A DNA stretch of 64,000 nucleotides. It comes from Myxococcota bacterium. GTDB lineage: Bacteria > Myxococcota_A > Bradymonadia > UBA7976 > UBA1532. This document shows, one piece after another, positions 9,453-17,747 of this stretch (the stretch's first letter is position 1; the number at the start of each line of letters is the position of its first letter). The notes under the pieces are model-generated. The model was not told where the DNA came from. It saw only the letters and a list, made by a program, of their open reading frames with translations, and made no database searches. Made by a program: the position numbers and the translations under genes. The DNA is taken from positions 1-64,000 of the forward strand of contig JAKLJY010000016.1 in assembly GCA_023150895.1 (NCBI GenBank), written 5' to 3'.

Positions 9453-10274
9453 TCAGAGTGACCCCATGACCGGGCGCACCGCGGCCACTTCCTTGACGAT
9501 CGAACGTTGCCCCTTGTCGTCGAGCAGGATGTACGTCGCATCGACGCCCCGCTGCGTCAGCGTCTCGTAGATGCGCTCGAGGCGCTCGAGCTTGCCGCGC
9601 AGATCCCCCTGCCCCACGACCACGCGCGTGCGGCCGAGCATCAGCTCGAGGCGCCCGCCGTCACCGACGTGCACGTTGCTGAGCGGCCGGGCGGCCGCCA
9701 TGGGCGAACGTTCGTACTGGCGCCCCAGCGCGAGGGCCTCACGAACCCGCGCCCGCGCCTCGGCGGGCTGCCCCTCGAAGCCTTCCCGGCTGAGCCCGGT
9801 CACCAGCGGAAGACCGGCCGCTTCCGCCGGCGTCGCCCGAATGAACGGCTGACCGTCGGCATCGACGATGTAGAGCGCGCCGATGGCCACGACCGCGGCC
9901 GGGACACGCTCCGAAAGGTGGATCTCGACGCGATCGGGCATCCGCTTCTCGACGCGCGCCGTCGCCACCCAAGGGTGCGCCGCAAGGGCTTCTTCGGCCC
10001 CCCGGGCGTCGAATCGGAAGAGGTTCACCGGCCCCTCGAGGCCGACGAGCGCCGCGATCCGGGCGCGATCGAGGTGGGGGGTCTCGCCGACCTCGATCGT
10101 CCGGATGTTGAAGTAGCTCGACCGCTGGACCATCGACCAGCCGCCAAACGCCACCAGGGAGAGCGCCCCGAGGACACCGAGGCCCACGACGGAGTGGCGC
10201 AGCCAGTCGCCGGCGCGGGAGACGACGATGGCACCGAAACGCCCGGAGGGTCGCCGGAGGCGGTTGCGAGACAC
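9453..10274 (-). CDS. ftsQ: Cell division protein FtsQ
   Basis: FtsQ is a single-pass inner-membrane protein that links early and late divisome proteins. The 273-residue product has a basic cytoplasmic tail of ~30 residues, a transmembrane helix at about 32-52 (VVGLGVLGALSLVAFGGW), then a POTRA domain (FNIRTIEVGETPHL through VEKRMPDRVEIHLSERVP) and the FtsQ/DivIB beta domain (GALYIVDADGQPF onward). The GTG at 10274 lies two bases after the ddl stop and has a GGAGG site seven to eight bases upstream, inside the end of ddl. The order ddl-ftsQ-ftsA-ftsZ is standard. Confidence 0.94.
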   Translation of the reverse strand: MSRNRLRRPSGRFGAIVVSRAGDWLRHSVVGLGVLGALSLVAFGGWSMVQRSSYFNIRTIEVGETPHLDRARIAALVGLEGPVNLFRFDARGAEEALAAHPWVATARVEKRMPDRVEIHLSERVPAAVVAIGALYIVDADGQPFIRATPAEAAGLPLVTGLSREGFEGQPAEARARVREALALGRQYERSPMAAARPLSNVHVGDGGRLELMLGRTRVVVGQGDLRGKLERLERIYETLTQRGVDATYILLDDKGQRSIVKEVAAVRPVMGSL

Positions 10275-10276
10275 GT

Positions 10277-11221
10277 TCAGCCCTCCACGCCGCAAGTGGC
10301 CCGGTCGAGCAGGAACTCGAGCAGGTCGGCAAACGGCATGCCGGCGGCGGCCGCGACCTTCGGGACGAGGCTCGTCGCGGTCATGCCCGGCAACGTATTG
10401 ACCTCGAGCACGACGGGGCCGTCGGCGCCGCAGATGACGTCCGTGCGCGTCACGCCGCGGCAGCCGAGCGCGCGATGGGCGGCGAGGCCGGCGGCCTGCG
10501 CGGCCTCGAGCAGCGGCGCGGGGAGCCGCGGCGGGATGTGATACTGCGTGCCGGCCTGCCCGTACTTGGCCTCGTAGTCGTAGAACTCGCGCGCCGGCGC
10601 GATTTCGACCGCGCCGAGTGCCCGGTCGACGAGGGTGACGACCGAGAGTTCCACCCCGGCGACGAAGCGTTCGACGAGCACGCGGCTGCTGACCGCAAAC
10701 GCCGCCGCCAGTGCGGGCGCCCACTCGCCCGGTGCGCGGACGATGGTCACCCCGACGCTCGAGCCTTCCGCCACCGGCTTGACGACGACCGGCAGCGCAA
10801 AGGGCGGCGTCTCGGCCACCTCGGCCGGCACGGCGCCACGTGTGAGGACCACGTCGGCGGCCACCGGGACGCCGGCCTGCCGGAAGAGCACCTTGGAGAT
10901 CTGCTTGTCCATCGCGAGCAGGCAGGCCCGCAGCCCGTCGCCCGTATAGGGCACGTTCATCCAGTCGAGCAGACCCTGAAGCCGGCCGTCCTCGCCCCAC
11001 GTCCCATGGAGGGCGTTGAACACGACGTCCACCCGCTCGGCGACGAGCCGGGCCGGCAGATCGTGGCCGGGATCGAGCTCGACGACGTTGTAGGGACGGC
11101 CGCGCAGCGCGGCCGCGATGGCCCGCCCCGTATTGAGGCTGACTTCACGCTCGGCGGAGAGTCCGCCCTTGAGAACGGCGACCCGGCGCCCGTGGAAACG
11201 GCCGGTGATCGGGGCAGTCAT
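10277..11221 (-). CDS. ddl: D-alanine--D-alanine ligase
   Basis: This 314-residue ATP-grasp enzyme joins two D-Ala for the stem peptide terminus. It starts with VAVLKGGLSAEREVSLNTG, the Ddl N-terminal signature, and has NALHGTWGEDG, the phosphate-binding KPVAEGSSVGV, GCRGVTRTDV and the metal-binding EVNTLPGMT near the C-terminus. It acts in the cytoplasm; the D-Ala source is probably the alanine racemase at 30445-31626. The ATG at 11221 overlaps the murG stop (ATGA). In many dcw clusters murC and murB lie between murG and ddl; here murG runs straight into ddl. Confidence 0.97.
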   Translation of the reverse strand: MTAPITGRFHGRRVAVLKGGLSAEREVSLNTGRAIAAALRGRPYNVVELDPGHDLPARLVAERVDVVFNALHGTWGEDGRLQGLLDWMNVPYTGDGLRACLLAMDKQISKVLFRQAGVPVAADVVLTRGAVPAEVAETPPFALPVVVKPVAEGSSVGVTIVRAPGEWAPALAAAFAVSSRVLVERFVAGVELSVVTLVDRALGAVEIAPAREFYDYEAKYGQAGTQYHIPPRLPAPLLEAAQAAGLAAHRALGCRGVTRTDVICGADGPVVLEVNTLPGMTATSLVPKVAAAAGMPFADLLEFLLDRATCGVEG

Positions 11222-12336
11222 GCGGCGCTCCGTTCGAGCAGCGACGCGAGGTCGCGGGCGATGGTATCGGCGGCCTCCGGGCGTCCGCGCGTTCGCGCCA
11301 GACGTCCCATTTCCGCCAGGGTGTCCGTGGTCTCGAGGAGCCCGACGAGCTCGGCCTCGAGGCGCTCGGGCGTACAGTCCGCTTCCCGCACCATGCGGGC
11401 CGCGCCGATGCCGACGAGCGATGCGGCGTTGACGGCCTGGTGGTCGTCCGCGGCGAAGGGGAACGGAATGAACAGCGCCGGCCGACCGATGCACGCCAGC
11501 TCCGCAACGGTCGTCGCTCCGCTGCGGCACACGACGAGATCGGCGTCGAGGACCGCTGCGGCGACGTCGTCGATGAACTCGTCCACCCGCGCGGCCGCCA
11601 GGCCGGCGTCGGCGTAGCGCTTCGCCACCGCGTCGCCGTTGCCCCGCCCGGCCTGGTGGCGGACGGTGAGATCCGGGAACCGGCGGGAGACCGCTGCAAA
11701 GACGGACGGGAGCCGTTCGTTCAGCGTACGCGCCCCCTGGCTGCCCCCCATTACGAGCACCCGGCGACCCCCCGCAGGCATCGGCGCCGCTGCCGCGGCT
11801 CGTCGAATGGCGGCCCGGACCGGGTTGCCGAGCGGCTTGACCTTGCTTTGCGGCAGGCGCTTCTCGGCCTCCGGGAACGCGGTGTAGATGCGGCGGACCA
11901 CCCGGCTCAGCAGGCGATTCGTCAACCCCGGCAGCGCGTTCTGCTCGGCGACCGCGCAGGGCACTCCGCTGAGTGCGGCGGCGAGAACGACCGGCCCGGA
12001 GACGAACCCGCCGACGCCCAGGACGACGTCCGGCGCGAGGGCCGCGACGACGGCCCGGGCCCGCAACATGGCCCGCGGCATGCGCAGCAGCGAGCGAGCG
12101 CGCTCCAACAGGCCCGCGTTCTTCAGGCGCTCGGTCGGCACCGTGACGAGCTCGTAGCCGAGCGCCGGGACGACCTTCGCTTCAATCCCGCGCTCGGAGC
12201 CCACGAACACGACCCGGCCGGTCGGGTGCAGCGCGAGCCAGGCTTCGGCCACGGCCACCCCCGGGAACAGGTGTCCGCCGGTGCCCCCGCCGACGACGGC
12301 GAGCTTCGGGCTGGCGATGGACTGCTCTGGGTACAT
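11218..12336 (-). CDS. murG: UDP-GlcNAc transferase MurG (lipid II synthase)
   Basis: MurG adds GlcNAc to lipid I on the inner face of the membrane, giving lipid II. The 372-residue protein has the N-terminal glycine-rich loop GGGTGGHLFPG at about residues 16-26, the second loop VLGVGGFVSGP, the EQNALPGLTNR segment and the C-domain nucleotide-binding features GGSQGA and CRSGATTVAEL (GT28 family). It is translationally coupled to ddl. Upstream there is a 133-base AT-rich gap with a candidate terminator, so murG may need its own promoter. Composition returns to the high-GC norm within this gene. Confidence 0.97.
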   Translation of the reverse strand: MYPEQSIASPKLAVVGGGTGGHLFPGVAVAEAWLALHPTGRVVFVGSERGIEAKVVPALGYELVTVPTERLKNAGLLERARSLLRMPRAMLRARAVVAALAPDVVLGVGGFVSGPVVLAAALSGVPCAVAEQNALPGLTNRLLSRVVRRIYTAFPEAEKRLPQSKVKPLGNPVRAAIRRAAAAAPMPAGGRRVLVMGGSQGARTLNERLPSVFAAVSRRFPDLTVRHQAGRGNGDAVAKRYADAGLAAARVDEFIDDVAAAVLDADLVVCRSGATTVAELACIGRPALFIPFPFAADDHQAVNAASLVGIGAARMVREADCTPERLEAELVGLLETTDTLAEMGRLARTRGRPEAADTIARDLASLLERSAA

Positions 12337-12401
12337 GTTCGGTGAAGCTCCAAGGCGGGATTCGGGTTCTATCGCCCGCGTGGATCAGGTTCAACCGAAA
12401 A

Positions 12402-12420
12402 AGCAAATTCTTCGTTTGCT
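12402..12420 (-). terminator. Candidate intrinsic terminator after ftsW
   Basis: On the minus strand, 50 bases after the ftsW stop, AGCAAA and TTTGCT form a perfect 6-bp stem around a 7-base loop, followed directly by TTTT. This is the one place in the window with both a stem and a T tract. The stem is AT-rich and therefore weak. The surrounding gap (12337-12469) is only ~40-48% GC. If active, it would separate ftsW from murG. Confidence 0.5.
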
Positions 12421-12469
12421 CTATGATCACAAGGATCTATGCAATTTTCACAAACAACGGATCATCTGT

Positions 12470-13675
12470 TCAGGTTTGCGGCATGAACTTCTGAAAAAGC
12501 GCATCCACGGCCTTGATCGCACGCCCTCCGCCCTGCTTCTTGTGGAACCAGTCCGGAGGCGGCATTTGCCGGGAGATGTTCAGCAATACGCCCGCACTGA
12601 ACGACAGAATCAGCAGGGAGCTGCCGCCGTAGCTGATGAACGGAAGCGTCAAACCCTTCGTCGGAAGCATTGCCATGACCACGGCCATGTTCACGCAGGC
12701 CTGACCGGCAATCATCGCGGTGAGCCCGAATGCGAGGAGTGCCCCGAAGCTATAGCTGGCCTGTCGCGCGATTTTCAGACCCCGCCAGAGAAACAAGACG
12801 AAGAGCACGACGATGAAACTGGCCCCGAGGAGGCCCATTTCTTCCCCGATGATCGAGAAGATGAAGTCGGTATGGGCATCGGGAAGGTAAAGCAGCTTCT
12901 GGCGGCTCGCACCGAGGCCGAGACCCGTCCATTCACCACTGCCGAAGCTGATCAGCGCCTGATTGATCTGGTATGCGACTCCCTGCGGGTCACTTTCGGG
13001 TGAGAGAAATGCCATGAGGCGCTTCATCCGGTAGGCCTTGTGCGCGATGGCGGCCGAACCGAGCAAGAGGCCGATGCCACCCAGGATGGCGACGTGCAGA
13101 TGGCGTCCACCCGCAGCCCAGATCATCAAGGTCAGCATGCCACCGATGATGACCGTGCTCCCGAAATCCGGCTGCACCATCAGCAGCGCCGCGATCACCC
13201 CGACCAGGAGGATATTGGGGACCCAGGCCACCCGAAATTTGTGCAGATCGTGCTGACGCTGGCTGAGATAGGCCGACAAGTAGATGATGAATGACAGTTT
13301 CACCACCTCGGAGGGCTGCAATCGGATGAATCCGAGATTCAGCCAACGACTCGCTCCCTTTGCCGAGCTGGAGATGCCGGGAACGAGTGCGAGCACAAGC
13401 AGACAGACGGCGATGATCATCAGGGGACGGGCATAGCGTTCCAGAAGTTGGTACGGAACGTTCATTCCGATCGCCATGACGACGAGTCCACCCAACATAA
13501 ACGCCAACTGGCGCTTCAGGTAGTACAGGTCGTCCCCGAACTGAATCTCGGCGCTCACGACGGAAGCCGAGTAGACCATGACGATCCCGACGCCCATCAG
13601 GCTGAGTACGATCGCCAGGAGCCACCGGTCATAGCGGTGGGAGACCATCATGGTATCGGAACGGGAGTCTTCCAC
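12470..13675 (-). CDS. ftsW: Lipid II polymerase / cell division protein FtsW
   Basis: FtsW is the SEDS-family glycosyltransferase that polymerises septal glycan together with FtsI. The 401-residue protein has about ten transmembrane helices and SEDS hallmarks: GISSSAKGASRWLNLGFIRLQPSEVVKL region near 105-130, VQPDFGSTVII, the periplasmic LPDAHTDFIFSIIGEE stretch and the C-terminal LPFISYGGSSLL. Position in the dcw cluster argues for FtsW over RodA. Ten bases separate it from mraY, and murD, normally between them, is absent. Its base composition and codon use differ from those of its neighbours. Confidence 0.95.
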   Translation of the reverse strand: MEDSRSDTMMVSHRYDRWLLAIVLSLMGVGIVMVYSASVVSAEIQFGDDLYYLKRQLAFMLGGLVVMAIGMNVPYQLLERYARPLMIIAVCLLVLALVPGISSSAKGASRWLNLGFIRLQPSEVVKLSFIIYLSAYLSQRQHDLHKFRVAWVPNILLVGVIAALLMVQPDFGSTVIIGGMLTLMIWAAGGRHLHVAILGGIGLLLGSAAIAHKAYRMKRLMAFLSPESDPQGVAYQINQALISFGSGEWTGLGLGASRQKLLYLPDAHTDFIFSIIGEEMGLLGASFIVVLFVLFLWRGLKIARQASYSFGALLAFGLTAMIAGQACVNMAVVMAMLPTKGLTLPFISYGGSSLLILSFSAGVLLNISRQMPPPDWFHKKQGGGRAIKAVDALFQKFMPQT

Positions 13676-13684
13676 GGGCTCTCC

Positions 13685-14812
13685 TCAACGAACCTTGAGG
13701 CTCGCGAGCGCAATGAGCGCGAGCATGATCGAAATGATCCAGAAGCGGACCACGATCTTGGGCTCTTGCCAGCCGAGCTTCTCGAAATGATGGTGAATGG
13801 GAGCCATTCGAAATACGCGTTTCCCGGTTAGTTTGAAAGAGGTCGTTTGCGCGATGACCGACAGTGCTTCGACCAGGAAAAGGCCGCAGATGATCAGAGA
13901 GAGGAGCTCATTTTTCGTCAGGACAGCCAGCATGCCCAAAGCACCGCCGAGGGACAGCGAACCGACGTCTCCCATGAAAACCTGGGCCGGAAAGGTATTG
14001 AACCAGAGGAAGCCAACCCCTGCTCCGATGATGGCCGCAGCAAACACGGCCAGTTCGTTGACACCCGCCACGTGTGGCAGGCGCAAGTACTCCGCAATGT
14101 TGAACTGGAAGAGTCCACCCCCCGGCATGGGAATCTGCAGCACGGTACCTGCCCCGTAAGCGAGCACCAGATACGTAAACGCCGCCACCATTACCGGCCC
14201 TATCGCCAGACCATCCAGCCCATCGGTCAGGTTGACCGCGTTCGACGTACCGGCAATCACGAGAATCGCAAATGGGACGAAGACGGCAAGCGGCAAGACG
14301 ATCGAGAAGGTATCTGCCTTCACGAAGGGCAAATAGAGGGTTCGATCGAATGAAAGTTCATCTCGGAACAGCGAAAGCATCACGACCGATGCGACCACGA
14401 ACTGGAACAGCAATTTGTAACGACCGGGAAGGCCTTTGCTATTACGCTCCTTGAGCTTCTTGTAGTCGTCGATGAACCCGATGATGCCGTAGGAGACAGT
14501 CACAGTGAGGGCTGCCCACACGTACAGGTTCGAGAGATCCGTCCACAGGATGGTCGGGATCACCAACGCGAACAGCACGAGGCTGCCCCCCATCGTCGGG
14601 GTCCCGGCCTTGCTGAAGTGGGACTCCGGCCCGTCCTTGCGGACGACCTGACCGATCTGGCGGGACTGCAGGCGGCGGATGAACCACGGATGCAGCACGA
14701 AGCTGATGGCCATCGCCGTGAGCATCGCCGCGATGATGCGGAAGCTCACGTAGCGAAAGACCCGCAGCGGCGGGAAGTACTCGCGCATCTCCTGGATGAG
14801 CCAGAGCAACAT
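13685..14812 (-). CDS. mraY: Phospho-MurNAc-pentapeptide translocase MraY
   Basis: MraY transfers phospho-MurNAc-pentapeptide to undecaprenyl phosphate, making lipid I. The 375-residue polytopic protein carries the expected motifs: KAGTPTMGG near 68-76, the Asp-rich FIDDYKKL, NLTDGLDGLAIGP and the C-terminal MAPIHHHFEKLGW. Length is slightly above the usual ~360. The start ATG shares one base with the murF stop. The gene appears mosaic: the first ~230 bases (14580-14812) have the high GC of the cluster, while the rest is ~48-60% GC. The reading frame is intact across the junction. Confidence 0.97.
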   Translation of the reverse strand: MLLWLIQEMREYFPPLRVFRYVSFRIIAAMLTAMAISFVLHPWFIRRLQSRQIGQVVRKDGPESHFSKAGTPTMGGSLVLFALVIPTILWTDLSNLYVWAALTVTVSYGIIGFIDDYKKLKERNSKGLPGRYKLLFQFVVASVVMLSLFRDELSFDRTLYLPFVKADTFSIVLPLAVFVPFAILVIAGTSNAVNLTDGLDGLAIGPVMVAAFTYLVLAYGAGTVLQIPMPGGGLFQFNIAEYLRLPHVAGVNELAVFAAAIIGAGVGFLWFNTFPAQVFMGDVGSLSLGGALGMLAVLTKNELLSLIICGLFLVEALSVIAQTTSFKLTGKRVFRMAPIHHHFEKLGWQEPKIVVRFWIISIMLALIALASLKVR

Positions 14813-16245
14813 CAGCGGTTCCCCTTGTCGTTCGCCTTTTCCGTCCCGGCGTCCCCCGCCAGGTGCCGATAGACCCGCTCGAGCCCCACCCCGCGGGACC
14901 CCTTGAGGAGCATCCGGCCGCGTCCCATCGCCGCGAGGGCGGCCTGGACGGGCTCCAGAGCATCACTCGCGTCCGCCGCGTGGGCGGCGCGCGCCGGTGC
15001 CAACCCGGCCTCGAGCGCCGCTTCGTAGAGCGCGAGCGCCCGGGGACCGACGGCCACGAGACGCACCCCGGGGAACGCGGCGACCAGGCGACCGATCGTG
15101 CGGTGGGCCTCCTGTGACTCGGCGCCGAGCTCGAGCATGTCGCCGAGCACCAGGAGGCCGCGAGGCGAGACCCGCACGAACGCGCGGATGGACGCCTCCA
15201 TCGACGTCGGGTTGGCGTTGTAGCAGTCGAGAACCACCGCACGACCGCCCGGCAGGCGACGCACCTCGCCGCGCATGCTGGCCGGTGCAACGGTGGCGAG
15301 CGCGGCGGTGGCCTGCTCGAGCGAAGCCCCGAGTTCGAGGCCGCAGACGAGGGCCAACAGCGCGTCGTCGAACGCATGCGTCCCCGGCATGCGAAGCTGC
15401 ATGTGGCCCATTCGACCGTCCGCGAGCTGGAACCGGCCGCGAACGCCCGTGCTCGTCTCGACCGCCGAGAGCCGTCGCGGACCGGGACCCGGCCCCTTGC
15501 CGAGCGTGACGAGCCGGGCGCGGACGTTGCGCGTCACGAGCCAGGGGAACGGTACGTCGGCCGGCATGACGGCGAGGCCTTCCGCGGGGAGCGCCCGCAG
15601 CAGGGCGCCCTTTTCCGTCGCGACGCCCGAAATGCCGCCGAGCCCCTCGAGGTGGGCGGCCCCGATACTGGTCAGCAGCCCGTGGTCCGGCCGCGCGAGG
15701 GCCGCGAGCGCCGCGATCTCCCCGGGGGCGTTCGTCCCCATCTCGATGACCGCGAACCTGTCGTCGGGCGTGAGGCGCAGCAGCGTCAGGGGCACGCCGA
15801 GCTGATTGTTCTGGTTGCCGGCCGTCTTCAGCGTCTGCCCGAGCGTCCCGAGCACCGCCGCCAGGAGCTCCTTCGTCGTCGTCTTGCCGCTCGAGCCGGT
15901 GATCCCCACCACGACGCCCCGAAAGCGCGACCGCGCCTCGGCGGCGAGCGCGACGAGCGCCTGCTCCGTGTCGGGGACGCAGATCACCGTCGCGCCGCCG
16001 GTCCGCACGGTCCGCGGCAGCCGCGCGAGCCCGGTGTCGTCACAGACGACGACGAGCGCGCCCCCCGCGACGGCGGCCTCGGCGAATTCGTGGCCGTCGA
16101 ACCGGGGACCGCGCAGGCAGAAGAAGGTGGCGAGGGGCGGCAGCGTCCGGGTGTCGATGGAGACCGGCCCGAGCGGGCGGTCGATGCCGTGCGCCCGGCG
16201 CCCGCCGGTCACCCGGACGAGGTCGCGTGTTCCCAGGTTCATCAC
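14812..16245 (-). CDS. murF: UDP-MurNAc-tripeptide--D-Ala-D-Ala ligase MurF
   Basis: MurF attaches the D-Ala-D-Ala dipeptide to UDP-MurNAc-tripeptide. The 477-residue Mur ligase has an N-terminal UDP-binding domain (VSIDTRTL, FDGHEFAEAAVAGGA), the P-loop GITGSSGKTTTKELL near 113-127, NQNNQLGVPLTLL, EMGTNAPGEI and the C-domain start with DCYNANPTSM, all typical of MurF. The start is GTG 16245, overlapping the murE stop (GTGA); an ATG one codon later is equally possible. It shares a base with mraY at its end. Confidence 0.97.
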   Translation of the reverse strand: MMNLGTRDLVRVTGGRRAHGIDRPLGPVSIDTRTLPPLATFFCLRGPRFDGHEFAEAAVAGGALVVVCDDTGLARLPRTVRTGGATVICVPDTEQALVALAAEARSRFRGVVVGITGSSGKTTTKELLAAVLGTLGQTLKTAGNQNNQLGVPLTLLRLTPDDRFAVIEMGTNAPGEIAALAALARPDHGLLTSIGAAHLEGLGGISGVATEKGALLRALPAEGLAVMPADVPFPWLVTRNVRARLVTLGKGPGPGPRRLSAVETSTGVRGRFQLADGRMGHMQLRMPGTHAFDDALLALVCGLELGASLEQATAALATVAPASMRGEVRRLPGGRAVVLDCYNANPTSMEASIRAFVRVSPRGLLVLGDMLELGAESQEAHRTIGRLVAAFPGVRLVAVGPRALALYEAALEAGLAPARAAHAADASDALEPVQAALAAMGRGRMLLKGSRGVGLERVYRHLAGDAGTEKANDKGNR

Positions 16246-17747
16246 CGAACCTCCCCGAGGGCCGCCCGGGCGACCGCGACGTCGTCGAACGGGTGCCGCT
16301 GCCCCGCGATCTCCTGGTAGGTCTCGTGGCCCTTGCCGGCGACGAGCACGACGTCCCCGGCGGCGGCCGCGGCGATGGCCGCCTCAATCGCAGTTCGGCG
16401 GTCGAGAACGATGCCTGCCGTCCCGGTCGCACGGTCGTCCGCGGCCCGCTTGCCCGCGGCGAGGGCGCCCTCGAGGGCGGCGGTCGCGATCGCGTCGGGC
16501 GCCTCTCCGCGCGGATTGTCGGTCGTCACCACGACGACGTCGGCGGCGGCTGCCGCGGCCCCCATGAGCGGGCGCTTCTGCCGATCCCGATCGCCGCCGC
16601 ATCCGAAGACCACGAGCACCCGTCCGGTGGCGAATGGCCGGACCGCGTCGATGGCCCGCGCGAGCGCATCGGGGGTATGGGCGTAGTCCACGAGGACCGT
16701 CGGGGCACCGGACGGCGCCGGCACGCGCTCGAGGCGCCCCCGGATCCGCGCCCCTGCGAGGCCGCGGCCGACGGCATGGGCGGGGAGACCGGCGGCCAGC
16801 GCGCACGCGGCGGCGACGGCGACGTTCTCGGCGTTGAACCCGCCGACGAGGGGCGTCTCGACGTCGAGCGCGCCGACCGGCGTGCGCAGCCGCCCGCGAA
16901 TGCCATCCCCTCCGAACGAGAGCGCCGTGTAGGCGACCTCGACGTCCGACCGCCCGGGCACGGCCGACACGCGCCAGATCGTGCGACCCGCAGGCACGGC
17001 GGCCATCATCGCCGCCCCCGCCGGGTCGTCGAGGGCGATCACGGCGGTCGCGCCGGGGGCGAGGTGATCGCGGAAGAGCTGCGCCTTGGCGTCCCCATAG
17101 GCGGCGAGCGTGCCGTGGTAGTCGAGGTGGTCCGGCGTCAGGTTCAGAAAGGCGGCGACGTCGAATGAGAGCCCGGCGAGCCGGTGTTCGGTCAGGCCGA
17201 TCGAGCTCACCTCCATCGCGGCATGGCGCACGCCGGCTGCGCGCATCCGGGCGAAAAGCGCCTGAAGATCCGGTGCCTCGGGCGTGGTGTGGCGGGCTTC
17301 GATGAGCTCGTCGCCGATCCGGTGGGCCACCGTCCCGATGAGCCCGGGCGCCTCACCGGCCGCCGCGCACATCTGCGCCACGAGGGTGGAGGTCGTCGTC
17401 TTGCCGTTGGTGCCCGTGATGCCGACGAGCGTCATCGAGCGCGCCGGGTATCCGAGCGCCGCCGCCGCCAGTGCGCCGAGCGCCACGCGCGGCTCCGTCA
17501 ACGCCAGAAAGCCCGTCCCCGGAGGCACGTCCGCCTCACAGGCCGGCACGCCGGCGATCGCGGCGGCACCGGCGACGATCGCCTGCGAAATGAACTGCCG
17601 GCCGTCGACCCGCTGACCGGGGACCGCCACGTAGAGCGCGCCCGGCCCGGCCGTGCGGCTGTCGTGCGTCACGCGGGAGACGGCGGTCGTCGCCTCGCGG
17701 ACGACCCGCGCGCCCGAGACCGCAGCGGCGAGTTCGGCGAGCGTCAC
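16242..17747 (-). CDS. murE: UDP-MurNAc-tripeptide synthetase MurE (meso-DAP type)
   Basis: MurE adds the third stem residue to UDP-MurNAc-L-Ala-D-Glu. Read from GTG 17747, which overlaps the ftsI stop, it is 501 residues. It has VTHDSRTAGPGALYVAVPG at the start, the P-loop GITGTNGKTTTSTLV, the TTPEAPDLQ substrate segment and the C-terminal DNPRGEAP. The DNPR motif is the signature of the meso-diaminopimelate-adding enzymes, so I infer DAP-type peptidoglycan. The frame is open upstream to 18026, but that stretch is antisense-like Arg-rich sequence inside ftsI and lacks family features. Confidence 0.96.
   Translation of the reverse strand: MTLAELAAAVSGARVVREATTAVSRVTHDSRTAGPGALYVAVPGQRVDGRQFISQAIVAGAAAIAGVPACEADVPPGTGFLALTEPRVALGALAAAALGYPARSMTLVGITGTNGKTTTSTLVAQMCAAAGEAPGLIGTVAHRIGDELIEARHTTPEAPDLQALFARMRAAGVRHAAMEVSSIGLTEHRLAGLSFDVAAFLNLTPDHLDYHGTLAAYGDAKAQLFRDHLAPGATAVIALDDPAGAAMMAAVPAGRTIWRVSAVPGRSDVEVAYTALSFGGDGIRGRLRTPVGALDVETPLVGGFNAENVAVAAACALAAGLPAHAVGRGLAGARIRGRLERVPAPSGAPTVLVDYAHTPDALARAIDAVRPFATGRVLVVFGCGGDRDRQKRPLMGAAAAAADVVVVTTDNPRGEAPDAIATAALEGALAAGKRAADDRATGTAGIVLDRRTAIEAAIAAAAAGDVVLVAGKGHETYQEIAGQRHPFDDVAVARAALGEVR

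Larger units (their letters stand above)
12340..14580. other. Lower-GC block covering ftsW and most of mraY
   Basis: Hand counts of 60-base lines give about 50-60% GC across ftsW and the 3' part of mraY, and 40-48% in the gap after ftsW. Flanking lines run at 60-73%. Codons shift too: CTT, GAT, CAT and GAA are common in ftsW, where neighbours use CTC/CTG, GAC, CAC and GAG. The upstream edge falls inside mraY near codon 77, at the conserved GTPTMGG stretch; the other edge is near the murG start. Membrane-protein composition explains part of the drop but not the sharp edge within mraY or the AT-rich gap. Confidence 0.65.
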
